Source of the DNA: Elizabethkingia miricola
GTDB lineage: Bacteria; Bacteroidota; Bacteroidia; Flavobacteriales; Weeksellaceae
Direction: 5' to 3'
NCBI RefSeq assembly: GCF_001675285.1
Contig: NZ_LSGQ01000003.1
Span: forward strand, 62,001-126,000
Length of the DNA: 64,000 bases
Part shown: positions 9,061-18,286 of the stretch, one piece after another
Position numbering within the stretch: the first letter of the stretch is position 1
Layout of the letters: each line of letters begins with the position of its first letter
Program-made: the position numbers and the translations under genes
Notes under the pieces: generated by a model
Databases searched by the model: none
What the model was told of the DNA's origin: nothing
What the model saw: the letters and a program-made list of their open reading frames with translations, nothing else

Positions 9061-9081
9061 ACATTATTTATATCATTTATC

Positions 9082-9792
9082 TTATTCGAAAAGTTCTGCA
9101 GTATTCATTACTGTTACCTTGCCGTCTTCACAACGGATAGCTTCGGCAGGATAGTTCTGAATCATGTGATAGTCGTGTGTGGCCATTAGTACGGCACAGT
9201 TACGCTCTTTTGAGATATTGGTTAATAATAGCATAATCTCATTAGATGTTTCCGGGTCAAGGTTTCCGGTAGGTTCATCAGCAAGGATTAGTTCAGGGTG
9301 ATTCAGCAGGGCTCTGGCGATTGCAATACGCTGTTGCTCTCCTCCTGAAAGCTCGTGAGGCATTTTGTGCTTTTTAGTCTTCATGCCTACACTGTTTAGT
9401 ACTTCGTCTATACGGTCCGTGATTAATCTTTTATCTTTCCAGCCGGTTGCCTGAAGTACAAAAATCAGGTTCTTCTCAATAGTTCTGTCAGTAAGTAACT
9501 GGAAATCCTGGAATACAATACCCAGCTTTCTTCTTAAAGGTGGTATGTCGGATGTTCTTAATTTAGATAAATCAAAACCAACAACCTCTCCAATACCTTG
9601 TCTTAGTGGAAGATCTCCGTAAAGAACCTTTAAAAGTGAACTTTTACCGGAACCTGTTTTTCCAATAAGGTAGCAGAATCTTCCTTTCTTAATGTTAAGG
9701 TTAACATCTGAAAGAACTGTGAAGTTTTTCTGAATTATTTTGGCATTTTGAAGAATGATGACATCATCACCATGCTCGTGTTTATGTGGCAT
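9082..9792 (-). CDS. ftsE: FtsE-type cell-division ABC ATP-binding protein
   Basis: An ABC ATPase of 236 residues from the ATG at 9792; a TTG ten codons upstream is a weaker alternative start. Walker A GKTGSGKS (about 44-51), signature LSGGEQQR, Walker B LILADEPTGNLD and the H-loop ATHDYH are intact. ADEPTGNLDPETS is typical of FtsE/LolD/MacB ATPases, and the absence of an adjacent MacB-like permease favours FtsE. FtsE with FtsX activates periplasmic peptidoglycan hydrolases at the division site. FtsX is not next door, which is common in Flavobacteriia. The N-terminus is His-rich (PHKHEHGDD). Confidence 0.82.
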   Translation of the reverse strand: MPHKHEHGDDVIILQNAKIIQKNFTVLSDVNLNIKKGRFCYLIGKTGSGKSSLLKVLYGDLPLRQGIGEVVGFDLSKLRTSDIPPLRRKLGIVFQDFQLLTDRTIEKNLIFVLQATGWKDKRLITDRIDEVLNSVGMKTKKHKMPHELSGGEQQRIAIARALLNHPELILADEPTGNLDPETSNEIMLLLTNISKERNCAVLMATHDYHMIQNYPAEAIRCEDGKVTVMNTAELFE

Positions 9793-9900
9793 ATCTTTAC
9801 TTTTAACAATTGAAATCAGCAACTGGTACTGATTTTAAAGGCTAAAAATACAAAAAACTTTTTTAGAATAAATGAGTTTTTGTATAAATCAGAGTATAAA

Positions 9901-9940
9901 CAAATAAAAATGCCTGAAGTACAGAATACCTCAAGCATTT
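9901..9940 (-). terminator. Intrinsic terminator after rpmH
   Basis: A 14-bp stem (9908-9921 with 9927-9940) has two positions that become G-U wobbles only in minus-strand RNA, followed by TTTTTATTTG. This points to a terminator for rpmH rather than a plus-strand signal. Confidence 0.75.
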
Positions 9941-9963
9941 TAAAATCTATAATAATACAGAAA

Positions 9964-10119
9964 TTATCTCTTAGCTCTAGACGCGCTAACAGTCAATCTC
10001 TTTCTGCCTTTAGCTCTTCTTGCAGCCAAAACTCTTCTACCATTTGGCGTTGACATTCTTTCTCTGAAACCGTGTTTGTTTCTTTTCTTTCTTTCTGATG
10101 GCTGGAATGTTCTTTTCAT
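9964..10119 (-). CDS. rpmH: 50S ribosomal protein L34
   Basis: A 51-residue very basic protein: [18 protein letters not shown] at the start, then [20 protein letters not shown], matching L34 along its whole length. It is a structural protein of the large ribosomal subunit. Here it stands alone, not beside dnaA or rnpA, with its own terminator at 9901-9940. ATG at 10119, TAA at 9964-9966. Confidence 0.96.
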   Translation of the reverse strand: MKRTFQPSERKKRNKHGFRERMSTPNGRRVLAARRAKGRKRLTVSASRAKR

Positions 10120-10236
10120 TACCTAAGTATATTTATAGTTAGTAATATTTCTATTGTATATTTTCAGACTGCAAATTTATGTATTTTTTATTAACCTGCA
10201 AAAATATTTTTATTTTTTATTAGAGATTGCAGTTAA

Positions 10237-10244
10237 TATCTTTG
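10237..10244 (+). promoter_or_regulatory. Promoter of the DHH phosphoesterase gene, -7 TATCTTTG
   Basis: TATCTTTG matches TAnnTTTG and lies 25 bases before the ATG at 10270. No good -33 TTTG is seen at 19-base spacing. Confidence 0.6.
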
Positions 10245-10269
10245 CAGGATTATATTTTAAAGACCGTCT

Positions 10270-11274
10270 ATGTTTTCAAACCAGGAACTTTCCGAAATAA
10301 AAAAACTACTTCAACCTGATAAAGAGATTGTTATTGTCACTCATTATAACCCGGATGGAGATGCTATTGGTTCTAGTCTTGGGCTGAAACATGCACTGAA
10401 AAATCTTGGAATTGACGCTACAGTGGTCGTTCCAAATGACTTTCCAAAGTTTTTAAAATGGATGCCGGAAGCCAAGCAGGTTATGGTGTCAGAATTCAAA
10501 AGAAAAAAAGTTGCAGAAATATTTCATAATGCAGACGTAATTTTTTGTTTAGACTTCAATACACTTTCCAGAATTGGATTTATTGGTGAATGGATCGCCA
10601 GATCATCTGCTGTGAAAATACTTATTGACCACCATCAGATGCCTGAGGAATTCGATTATGTTTATTCAGATACTTCAATCCCGGCGACTTGTCAGATGGT
10701 TTATCATTTTTTAGAAGCCTTAGGATTGGATAAGTGTATTTCTGAAGACAGCGCGAGGTGTCTTTATACAGGTATAATGACTGATACTGGTGGATTCCGT
10801 TTCCGTTCTACAAGCGCAACTACTCACAGAATTGTTGCCAATCTTATAGAGAAAGGAGCAGACCCGGCACAGATTACCTCAGATACCTGGGATACCAATA
10901 CAGTAAGCCGTTTGCACTTGCTCTCTTTAGTTTTGAGCAGAATAGAAGTTGTAAAAGATGGGACGGTTGCAATTTTGTGGTTAAAGCGTGAGGAAATGGA
11001 GCGTTTTGGTTTTGAAAAAGGAGCAACAGAAGGTTTTGTAAATTATGGGCTAAGTGTATTAGGTGTAAAAATGTCTGCCTTTTTTATGGAAGATATCCAG
11101 GATGATTTTATTAAGATATCCTTCCGCTCCAAAGACGATTTGGATGTAAACCTGTTTTCCAGAAGCTATTTTAGCGGTGGTGGCCATATTAATGCAGCTG
11201 GAGGACGCTCTGAATTATCAATAGAAGATACTTTAGAACGCTTTAAAAATATTATCGAAAAAGAAGATTTCTAA
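10270..11274 (+). CDS. DHH/DHHA1 phosphoesterase, NrnA-like oligoribonuclease/pAp phosphatase
   Basis: A 334-residue DHH-superfamily enzyme. The metal-binding motifs are NPDGDAIGSS (27-36), CLDFN (93-97) and DHH (120-122), with the DHHA1 substrate-binding signature GGGHINAAGG near residue 305. NrnA enzymes degrade nanoRNAs of 2-5 nt and dephosphorylate 3'-phosphoadenosine 5'-phosphate in the cytosol, and Bacteroidota lack the E. coli-type Orn, so this is the likely final step of RNA decay. A single-domain cyclic-di-AMP phosphodiesterase (Pde2/DhhP-like) is the alternative, and the two activities often occur in one protein. Confidence 0.85.
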   Translation: MFSNQELSEIKKLLQPDKEIVIVTHYNPDGDAIGSSLGLKHALKNLGIDATVVVPNDFPKFLKWMPEAKQVMVSEFKRKKVAEIFHNADVIFCLDFNTLSRIGFIGEWIARSSAVKILIDHHQMPEEFDYVYSDTSIPATCQMVYHFLEALGLDKCISEDSARCLYTGIMTDTGGFRFRSTSATTHRIVANLIEKGADPAQITSDTWDTNTVSRLHLLSLVLSRIEVVKDGTVAILWLKREEMERFGFEKGATEGFVNYGLSVLGVKMSAFFMEDIQDDFIKISFRSKDDLDVNLFSRSYFSGGGHINAAGGRSELSIEDTLERFKNIIEKEDF

Positions 11275-11305
11275 GTCTTGTTAAAGATACGTTAAAGAGG
11301 AGATG

Positions 11306-11340
11306 TGATAAGTTAATGATTCCTTAAAATTAACTTATCA
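11306..11340. repeat. 11-bp perfect inverted repeat upstream of the Oar-like receptor
   Basis: TGATAAGTTAA (11306-11316) and TTAACTTATCA (11330-11340) are exact reverse complements separated by 13 bases. No T-run follows on the plus strand, so it is not a clear terminator. It lies just upstream of the receptor promoter and could be an operator. Confidence 0.6.
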
Positions 11341-11359
11341 TTCCCGCAAAACGCGTGGG

Positions 11360-11388
11360 GTACTTTTGTCCGGATTATATAAAAGTAC
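11360..11388 (+). promoter_or_regulatory. Oar-like receptor promoter inside an 8-bp inverted repeat
   Basis: The -7 element TACTTTTG (11361-11368) overlaps the left arm of GTACTTTT...AAAAGTAC (11360-11367 with 11381-11388). The right arm ends two bases before the ATG at 11391. The geometry would allow a regulator, or RNA structure in the leader, to affect expression. Confidence 0.5.
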
Positions 11389-11390
11389 CT

Positions 11391-14300
11391 ATGAAACGTA
11401 TTAATGTAGCTTTTGCATTTATGCTGCTAAGCTTCGGAAGCATGAGTGTATATGCACAAACAACGCAAGCTTCAATCCTGGGGCGGGTAACGAGTCAGAG
11501 CAATGCGCCGCAGACAAAAGCAACTGTCAAGATTCTTAATGAGTCTACTGGCTTTTCTACAGAAACAATAACTAACTCTAACGGCGAATATATATTTAAA
11601 GAAATTCCTCTAGGTGGTCCTTACAAGGTTTTTGTAAACGGACATGAAAGAAAAGAAGGCTACAACGTTAATTTTGGTGATCAGCTTACTGTAAATATTA
11701 ATCTTGCAGATTCTGATGAAAAGAATATTAAAGAAGTTGTCATTACCGGGAACCTGAAAAATAAAGTAGGTAATCTTGGTTCGGCGACTGCAATTACTGC
11801 CAAAAACATAAGTGTACTACCTGTTAACGGTAGAAATTTTACTAACCTTACAGAGCTTTCTCCATTAAGTGGTAAAAATGGAAACCTATCGGGGCAGTTA
11901 GGTTCTTCAACAAATTATACAATAGACGGTATGACAGCTAAAAACCCTACTTCAGCAGGAGCAACAACCAGCAGAAGTGGTGCGCCATATTCTATCTCTA
12001 TTGAAGCAGTCCGTGAATTTAAAATTACAACAAACCAATACGATGTTACACTAGGTAGAAGCGGAGGAGGAACGATAAGCGCTGTTACCAAATCGGGTAC
12101 TAATACATTTACCGGAAGCGTATTCGAATATCAGAGAGCAGGATGGCTTACCAGTGGTTATGACATCAGAGGAAACAGAGTGAAAAATGATTACTCAACC
12201 TATCAATTTGGGTTCTCATTGGGAGGTCCGATTATTAAGAATAAATTACATTTCTTCATGGCGTGGGATCATCAATTAGATAGTAAACCTCTTATTATTG
12301 CCGATGTGCAAACCAGAGAAGATGCGCTTCGTTTCAATGTGACAAATGAGAGGTTAAATAAAGTTCTGGAAATTGGAAGAAATAAATACGGTGTAGGGAA
12401 TACACCTCAGTTTGGAACGTTTGACAGAACAAGGAATTCAGATGCCGGTTTTCTTCGTTTAGACTGGCAAATTAGTCCAAAACATTTATTGACGTTAAGG
12501 AATAACTTTACGTATGACTTTAATAAGAATGGGCTTGCAGATAATACCAACATTAACTTCTATGAATCCTATGGTAATGACAAGAACTGGGATAATAGTT
12601 TATTGTTAACCTTAAGATCTAATTTTAGTCCTTCAATAACCAATGAATTAAAATTCCAGCATTTATATACTTTCCAGAATAGTTATCAGAATGATGAACT
12701 AGGGCGTACAGTTCCGCGTGGTATTGTGGAGCGTGTAAGTTCTGATGTTGAAGGACAGAAAGGTTCTCTTTTTACCAATATTCAGTTTGGGGGACATAGA
12801 TTTGGACAGGAATCTTTTAAAAATAATGTATTCCAGTTGGTAAATAACCTTTACTATAACACCGATAAAGTAAAGTATACGTTTGGTGTGGATCTCATGT
12901 ATACACGTGCTAAATCTGTTTACGGAAGTGAAGTCAACGGCAGATTCCATTTTGATGGCATTAAAAATTTCGAGGATATGACTCCCTATAGATTCTACAG
13001 GGAAGTACCGTTGTTGGATGATCCGTCTGTAAAGTCCAGTATCTGGAATTTAGGATTCTATGGTCAAATGATGGCAAAGATTGCGACAGGGCTTAATTTC
13101 ACGGCTGGGTTAAGATTTGATTATGGTGGTTATCCTAAAACAGAACTTAATCAGAAACTGTATGATGAAATGGGGATCAGAACAGATAACAAGATTAAAT
13201 CTTTCGTTATTCAGCCAAGAGTTCAGTTCGACTGGGATATTAATGACAATCATAAAGATTTCGTCAAACTTGGAGGTGGGATATTCTCGTCGGATATCAA
13301 CAATTATATGTTGATCAATAACTTGTACTTTGACGGAAGACATTCTGCAACAGTTGATGTTGATTTAACAAAAACTTTTCCACGATTTAACCCGGATTTT
13401 TTAAGTTACAGAAAGGATTATTCAACAGTTCCTTCATTTGTGCAAGATCAAGTGCCAACGATTAATTATACAGGGAAAGATGCTAAAATTCCTATCATCT
13501 ATAAAGCTAATATTTCCTATAGCCACTTCTTTACCGAAAGATTCCGTGTAGGACTTGCTGCTTATGCTGCATTTGGAAGAAATAACTATTTCTACTATGA
13601 CAGAAATATGGAAGAGAAGCCATTCTTTACATTAGCTAATGAGGATAACAGAGGTGTTTTTGTACCTGTTAATAGTATTAACACATCGAACGGGAATTCT
13701 AACTGGTTGGATGGACGTGTCAATAAAAACTTCGGAAGGGTATTGGAGCTTGTTAGTGATGGTAAGGTAAACCAATATTCCGTAGTTTTTGATACCAGCT
13801 TCAAATATTTTAAAGATGGAGAAATCACAGCAAGCTATACATGGGCAGATATTAAAGACAATACTTCTTACAATGGTAATGTAGCAAACTCTGCAACTCT
13901 TTCTACAATGGTAAGCAGTGATCCAAGAGATCTTAGAATGGGGTATTCTGATAACCAGTTCAGACATAAAGTGGTTGTATACGGTAACTCTCCAACTTTT
14001 GAAGGATTTGTTATTGGGGTTAGATATGCCGGAATTGGCGGAACCCGATTCTCGATGACAGCAGGAGGGAACATCAATGGAGATTTTGTAAACGGTAATG
14101 ATCTTGCTTATGTATTCCCTAATCTTACTGCTTCATTATTAAGTGATCCGGAAGTGGGGAAAGCACTTAAAAACTATATCAGCGAGTACAATGGTAAAAT
14201 AGCTGAAAGAAATGGCGGTATAAATAGCTTCTATGGAATCTGGGATCTGAGAATAGCCAAGAAACTTAAATTTGAAAAAGTAGGAAATCTTGAATTCTCT

Positions 14301-14498
14301 GTAGATATATTCAATGTTGCAAACTTACTAAACAAAGAGTGGGGAGTAAACAAATCATATGGAAATACAAGTTTGTATAAGATTAAGAATTTTGACCCTA
14401 ATACTAAACAATTCGTATATGAATTGAATACAAAAGGTCTTCCGCCATTATCGGGTAATCCATATCAGATTCAGATTGGAGTAAGATATTCTTTCTAA
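11391..14498 (+). CDS. TonB-dependent outer-membrane receptor, Oar-like, with CarboxypepD_reg domain
   Basis: A 1035-residue outer-membrane protein. I start it at ATG 11391 because MKRINVAFAFMLLSFGSMSVYAQ is a clean signal peptide; the frame is open 12 codons further upstream, but those look non-coding. A carboxypeptidase-regulatory-like Ig fold (about 25-105) is followed by a plug domain with YTIDGMTAKNP and YDVTLGRSGGGTISAVTKSG, then a long beta-barrel ending in the aromatic IQIGVRYSF. The layout matches Oar proteins of Myxococcus and Bacteroidota rather than SusC. It presumably imports a substrate or displays adhesion functions using the TonB complex encoded at 26681-29627. No SusD partner follows. 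Substrate unknown. Confidence 0.88.
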   Translation: MKRINVAFAFMLLSFGSMSVYAQTTQASILGRVTSQSNAPQTKATVKILNESTGFSTETITNSNGEYIFKEIPLGGPYKVFVNGHERKEGYNVNFGDQLTVNINLADSDEKNIKEVVITGNLKNKVGNLGSATAITAKNISVLPVNGRNFTNLTELSPLSGKNGNLSGQLGSSTNYTIDGMTAKNPTSAGATTSRSGAPYSISIEAVREFKITTNQYDVTLGRSGGGTISAVTKSGTNTFTGSVFEYQRAGWLTSGYDIRGNRVKNDYSTYQFGFSLGGPIIKNKLHFFMAWDHQLDSKPLIIADVQTREDALRFNVTNERLNKVLEIGRNKYGVGNTPQFGTFDRTRNSDAGFLRLDWQISPKHLLTLRNNFTYDFNKNGLADNTNINFYESYGNDKNWDNSLLLTLRSNFSPSITNELKFQHLYTFQNSYQNDELGRTVPRGIVERVSSDVEGQKGSLFTNIQFGGHRFGQESFKNNVFQLVNNLYYNTDKVKYTFGVDLMYTRAKSVYGSEVNGRFHFDGIKNFEDMTPYRFYREVPLLDDPSVKSSIWNLGFYGQMMAKIATGLNFTAGLRFDYGGYPKTELNQKLYDEMGIRTDNKIKSFVIQPRVQFDWDINDNHKDFVKLGGGIFSSDINNYMLINNLYFDGRHSATVDVDLTKTFPRFNPDFLSYRKDYSTVPSFVQDQVPTINYTGKDAKIPIIYKANISYSHFFTERFRVGLAAYAAFGRNNYFYYDRNMEEKPFFTLANEDNRGVFVPVNSINTSNGNSNWLDGRVNKNFGRVLELVSDGKVNQYSVVFDTSFKYFKDGEITASYTWADIKDNTSYNGNVANSATLSTMVSSDPRDLRMGYSDNQFRHKVVVYGNSPTFEGFVIGVRYAGIGGTRFSMTAGGNINGDFVNGNDLAYVFPNLTASLLSDPEVGKALKNYISEYNGKIAERNGGINSFYGIWDLRIAKKLKFEKVGNLEFSVDIFNVANLLNKEWGVNKSYGNTSLYKIKNFDPNTKQFVYELNTKGLPPLSGNPYQIQIGVRYSF

Positions 14499-14531
14499 AA
14501 GTTTTTTATAATTCATATTTATTAGTTCAGG

Positions 14532-14563
14532 AAAGAGACCGGAATTTTCCGGTCTCTTTTTGT
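14532..14563 (+). terminator. Intrinsic terminator after the Oar-like receptor
   Basis: A perfect 13-bp stem (14532-14544 with 14547-14559) is followed by TTTTTGTT. It sits between convergent genes and may serve both. Confidence 0.85.
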
Positions 14564-14566
14564 TAT

Positions 14567-15334
14567 TTAAGGTTCGTCGCAGTCGGCTTTTAGTTTGGAA
14601 AATATTTTATCAAAACTTGTGAAAGTTTTTCCGTCTTCATCTATAGCGGGTCTAAAGCTATTGTTAGCACAATTATGAAATCCTATTCCAAGAAGATCAA
14701 TCAAGGCATAATCATCCTTCTGTGGTGTTTTTAATTTATTATTGAATTCTGCGATTATTCTTTTGGGATCATAATTGAGTTTACTTTGTGCTTCAATATG
14801 AATTTTCCATGCATCATACATTTTCTGCTTGTCAGGAGAAGTTACAGCATCAACATAGCTTTTACAGGTTTCATAAAATTTGCTCTTTTTCAGGATGGAA
14901 GGGTCTGAGTATGCCAAAAGGAGAGTTTTGTTCAGAAGGTATTCACCCTCGAAAGCCTGGATTGTTTCTTCACGCAGCTTTTTCCATATAGGAGCATCTA
15001 TTATCTTCAGACTGTATAAGTCCTTTTTCTTTTCTTGGTACTGCTGTTCCAATTGTTCCAGATACTTTGTTTTATTTTTACGGACATCTTCCAGATCCGA
15101 AAGCTTGAAAACGGTATGGCTATCAAAATGAACTCCACTGTATTTATATAGGAGTTTATGGACGCCGTCAATTTCTTCTTTTTTGTATTTTGTAGGATCG
15201 TAATAGCCTTTATTGTCGCAATTAAAAGTTTGATAAGAATAAAGAACCAGATTGCTTTTCTTCTGGGGGAGTTTTTTCTGGCTCCAGCCTATTGCAAATA
15301 CTCCCAGACAAATACTCAGAATAATTTTTTTCAT
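14567..15334 (-). CDS. Secreted protein of unknown function
   Basis: A 255-residue protein I do not recognise. MKKIILSICLGVFAIGWSQ is a signal peptide with a probable cleavage after WSQ, so the protein is exported. The mature part is charged and largely helical, with a coiled-coil-like stretch (about 95-120, EQLEQQYQEKKKDL), and four cysteines (NCDN, ETCKS, HNCANN, ADCDE) that could form two disulfides in the periplasm. It lies 10 bases downstream of the alpha/beta hydrolase gene in the same orientation, so the two may be co-transcribed. Function not inferred. Confidence 0.7.
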   Translation of the reverse strand: MKKIILSICLGVFAIGWSQKKLPQKKSNLVLYSYQTFNCDNKGYYDPTKYKKEEIDGVHKLLYKYSGVHFDSHTVFKLSDLEDVRKNKTKYLEQLEQQYQEKKKDLYSLKIIDAPIWKKLREETIQAFEGEYLLNKTLLLAYSDPSILKKSKFYETCKSYVDAVTSPDKQKMYDAWKIHIEAQSKLNYDPKRIIAEFNNKLKTPQKDDYALIDLLGIGFHNCANNSFRPAIDEDGKTFTSFDKIFSKLKADCDEP

Positions 15335-15344
15335 TTATGTAATT

Positions 15345-16100
15345 TTATAGTAATTCGGTTTTAATAATTTCGGTGCAGATGGTAGGTTTTTCCCAGTGTC
15401 CATTGTGTCCGCAGTCTAAAGTGTATGCTTTTATATTATTCCTGTCCGGAAGATTTTCCATAACCTGTACGCTATTCACCGCATTATCAAAACGTCCCGA
15501 AAGGATCAGGATTTTTGCATCCAATGTTTCCAGAATATGTCTTTTGTCTGTACGTTCAATCATTCCTTTTACTGAAGCAAGTGCGCCTTCGCGTGGTGTA
15601 TCCAGGGCAACTTGTTTGGCATAGTCAATCTTATCGCGAAGCTGTTCTTTTTCATACGGATTAAACAAATTTGGAACACCTGCAGCTACATATTTATTGT
15701 ATTCCTCCATAATTATACGGAAGGATTTTCTTCGGGTATTTTTCTTTTCTTCAGTGTCCGGGAAGTAGGTAGAGAAGAAGAGTGTTATTGATTGTAAATC
15801 TTCAGGATACATTTCTGCGTACGCCAGAGAAACATAGCCACCCATGGAATGTCCCAGTAAATGTATTTTACCATTGACAAGATCTTTTAATGTGTTTTTA
15901 ACTTCTGCAGCCATCAGTTCCATGGTCTGCACTTCTGCGATGGTTTCTGACTTCCCATGACCTGGCAAATCTATTCGCACTACTCTAAAATGTTTTTCCA
16001 GTTCAGGAAGCATGTCATACCATACTTCGGTACTCTCCATAACACCATGAAGTAAGACTAAAGTCTGATTGCTATCTCCGGATATTTCGTAATGAAGCAT
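15345..16100 (-). CDS. Alpha/beta-fold hydrolase
   Basis: A 251-residue alpha/beta hydrolase without a signal peptide, so probably cytosolic. HGVMES (18-23) forms the oxyanion loop, DLPGHGKS (44-51) is typical of the family, the nucleophile is S85 in GHSMGG, and the acid and base are about D205 (SGRFDNAV) and H232 or H235 (CGHNGHWEKP). Related proteins include esterases, haloperoxidases and MhpC/BioH-type C-C bond hydrolases. The substrate cannot be told from sequence. Confidence 0.85.
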   Translation of the reverse strand: MLHYEISGDSNQTLVLLHGVMESTEVWYDMLPELEKHFRVVRIDLPGHGKSETIAEVQTMELMAAEVKNTLKDLVNGKIHLLGHSMGGYVSLAYAEMYPEDLQSITLFFSTYFPDTEEKKNTRRKSFRIIMEEYNKYVAAGVPNLFNPYEKEQLRDKIDYAKQVALDTPREGALASVKGMIERTDKRHILETLDAKILILSGRFDNAVNSVQVMENLPDRNNIKAYTLDCGHNGHWEKPTICTEIIKTELL

Positions 16101-16184
16101 TATAAATTCTTTTTTACGAAAATACGACTTTAGTCCGGGAACAAAAAGCTGACATATGTTTTGGGAGTAAGTATAGAGGTGAAT

Positions 16185-16213
16185 AAAAAAGCGGCCGGAA
16201 AATTTCCGGCCGC
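16185..16213 (-). terminator. Intrinsic terminator after dsbD
   Basis: GC-rich stem GCGGCCGGAAA/TTTCCGGCCGC between 16191 and 16213. On the minus strand it is followed by TTTTTTATT, 22 bases after the dsbD stop. Confidence 0.88.
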
Positions 16214-16234
16214 CTTTAGCATTCTAATGCTATA

Positions 16235-18286
16235 TTATTTATTCTTTTTGTAGTAGTTAATTCCACACTCCAGGAATTTCTTAAAGTCTTCTTTAGGCAT
16301 ATATCCTGAAACAGGTGCGTTTATAACTTTCTGGTCAGGTGTTACTAACACATAATGCGGCTGAGAGTTATTATTGAAGTTTACCTGCTGGAACATAGAC
16401 CATTTGTCTCCAATTGTCTTAATCTTCTTTTTCTGGCCATTCCCCATATCTATGGATGTTTGCTGGTCAGCAGGAAGTTCTTCTTTGTCATCTACATAGA
16501 CAGATGCCAGGATAACTTCGTTCTGTATAATTGGCAGAATGTCTGCTTCGCTCCACACAAATTCTTCCATTTTACGGCAGTTTTCACAACCGTATCCAGT
16601 GAAGTCAATCAGTACAGGCTTGCCTTCTTTCTTTGCCAATTCTATTGCTTTGAAGTAATCATGCTCTGGTTTTAGTCCCAGAATGCCATCTTTTTCACTT
16701 TTGTAAAGACTCACATTCATCGGAGGCAAAATACCGCTTAATGTTGCCAGTCTTGGTTTTTCAGAAGGAAGTAAGCCCGGAATCAAATAGAGAATAAACC
16801 CTATTCCCAGTACACCTAATATTTTTCTGGTAACGGATATTTTTGGATTTTTATCATCGTGCGGGAATCTTATTTTTCCGAATAAGTACAATACTAATCC
16901 AATCGTGATGAGAATCCATAGTCCTATAAATATTTCTCTTTTCAAAAGGAATGTTTTAGAAACCAGGTCTGCTTTGGAAAGGAATTTTAATGCTAGCGCA
17001 ACTTCTATAAAGCCTAATACAACTTTCACAGTATTCATCCACCCTCCGGATTTTGGTAATGACTGTAATGCTTGCGGGAATAATGCCAGTAATCCGAAAA
17101 CAATAGCCCATGCCAGACCAAATCCACCTAAAGCAAAAGTCAATAATACCGGAATATTTTTAGCGCTGGAAGCAACACCTCCCAATAAGCTCCCCAGAAT
17201 AGGACCAGTACATGAGAATGAAACAATAACCAATGTAAGGGCCATGAAGAATATACCGATTAAACCTCCGGCTTCCTCTGCCTTTGCAGATTTGTTAGCA
17301 ATCCAGTTTGGCAGTGTGATCTCGTAGTATCCGAAGAAACTCAGTGCAAAGAATAAGAATATTGCAAAGAAGAATAGGTTCAGCCATATATTGGTAGAAA
17401 TATCATTGAAAATATTTCCGCTGATACCGTCCAGAATATAAAATGGAATACTCAATGCCACGAAAATAAGCAGAATGAAAAGTCCATAAATAATGGCATT
17501 TCTTTTTCCCTTCGCCTTGTTAGCTGCTCCTTTTGTAAAGAAAGAAACAGTAAGCGGGATCATTGGGAATACACATGGCGTAAGAAGAGCAATAAGACCT
17601 CCTAGAAAACCAAGAACAAATACCAATCCGTTGCCGGAATCCTCTTTTACCTGCTCTGTTCCACAATCTACCAAAGGTTTTCTGAAATCCAGGCTATTTA
17701 CTCTGACTCCGTCTGTACTTACAGGCATTTTTACTTCTACATCGGCAGTAGTTCCGGTTTCGGTAATTGTTGTGGTTTCAGGCATTGTATCCTGTGCTTT
17801 AACCTCTTCTTTTTCTTCAGCTTTAGCTTCTCCGGTTGCTGCAACCTCTTTCTCGAATTCTAGCGTATTCGGAGCAAGACAAACACGGTCATTACATGTC
17901 TGGAAGGTAATTTCTGCAACTACTTTAGCCGCTTTCTTAGGATCTTTTAATTTGAACTTCTGAATAAATTTAGCAGAATTGGAATAGTATACAATCTGAG
18001 CTCCGAAAGCCTCGCTAAATTCTTCAATTTTTTTGCCACCTTCACGGAAGCCACCAATGGTTTGTATGTCCTTGGAGGTCACTTTCATTTCGGTAGGAAT
18101 ACCACTGTCCGGTGGTAAATCTTTGGAATAAATATGCCATCCACTCTCCATTTTAGCAGTTAATACCGCTTCATACTCACTATCACTAACCTTGTTTAGT
18201 TGGTAGGTCCATTTTACTACATCTTTAATCTGGGCACTAAAGCCAGTATATACGAATAGTAAAAATAGCCAAAGCCATTTTTTCAT
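16235..18286 (-). CDS. dsbD: Thiol:disulfide interchange protein DsbD
   Basis: A 683-residue three-part inner-membrane protein that moves electrons from cytosolic thioredoxin to periplasmic thiol proteins. A signal peptide (1-18) and an N-terminal DsbD-alpha domain with the cysteine pair C131/C136 (TCNDRVCLAP) are followed by eight predicted membrane segments carrying TPCVFPMIPLTVSFF and SCTGPILG, whose cysteines relay the electrons. A C-terminal thioredoxin-like domain has C567-x-x-C570 (GCENCRK). All three cysteine pairs are intact. The start overlaps the tilS stop by 4 bases, so translation is probably coupled. The low-complexity TTTITETGTT stretch near 170-185 is a linker. Confidence 0.94.
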   Translation of the reverse strand: MKKWLWLFLLFVYTGFSAQIKDVVKWTYQLNKVSDSEYEAVLTAKMESGWHIYSKDLPPDSGIPTEMKVTSKDIQTIGGFREGGKKIEEFSEAFGAQIVYYSNSAKFIQKFKLKDPKKAAKVVAEITFQTCNDRVCLAPNTLEFEKEVAATGEAKAEEKEEVKAQDTMPETTTITETGTTADVEVKMPVSTDGVRVNSLDFRKPLVDCGTEQVKEDSGNGLVFVLGFLGGLIALLTPCVFPMIPLTVSFFTKGAANKAKGKRNAIIYGLFILLIFVALSIPFYILDGISGNIFNDISTNIWLNLFFFAIFLFFALSFFGYYEITLPNWIANKSAKAEEAGGLIGIFFMALTLVIVSFSCTGPILGSLLGGVASSAKNIPVLLTFALGGFGLAWAIVFGLLALFPQALQSLPKSGGWMNTVKVVLGFIEVALALKFLSKADLVSKTFLLKREIFIGLWILITIGLVLYLFGKIRFPHDDKNPKISVTRKILGVLGIGFILYLIPGLLPSEKPRLATLSGILPPMNVSLYKSEKDGILGLKPEHDYFKAIELAKKEGKPVLIDFTGYGCENCRKMEEFVWSEADILPIIQNEVILASVYVDDKEELPADQQTSIDMGNGQKKKIKTIGDKWSMFQQVNFNNNSQPHYVLVTPDQKVINAPVSGYMPKEDFKKFLECGINYYKKNK

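Noticed and set aside
11355-11390. 12-codon N-terminal extension of the Oar-like receptor
   Set aside because: It would place the start before the signal peptide and inside the promoter/inverted-repeat region; the ATG at 11391 gives a clean signal peptide.
17493-17963. 156-residue plus-strand frame inside dsbD
   Set aside because: Antisense of the membrane part and linker of dsbD; composition (Ser/Thr/Val) is an artefact of reverse reading.
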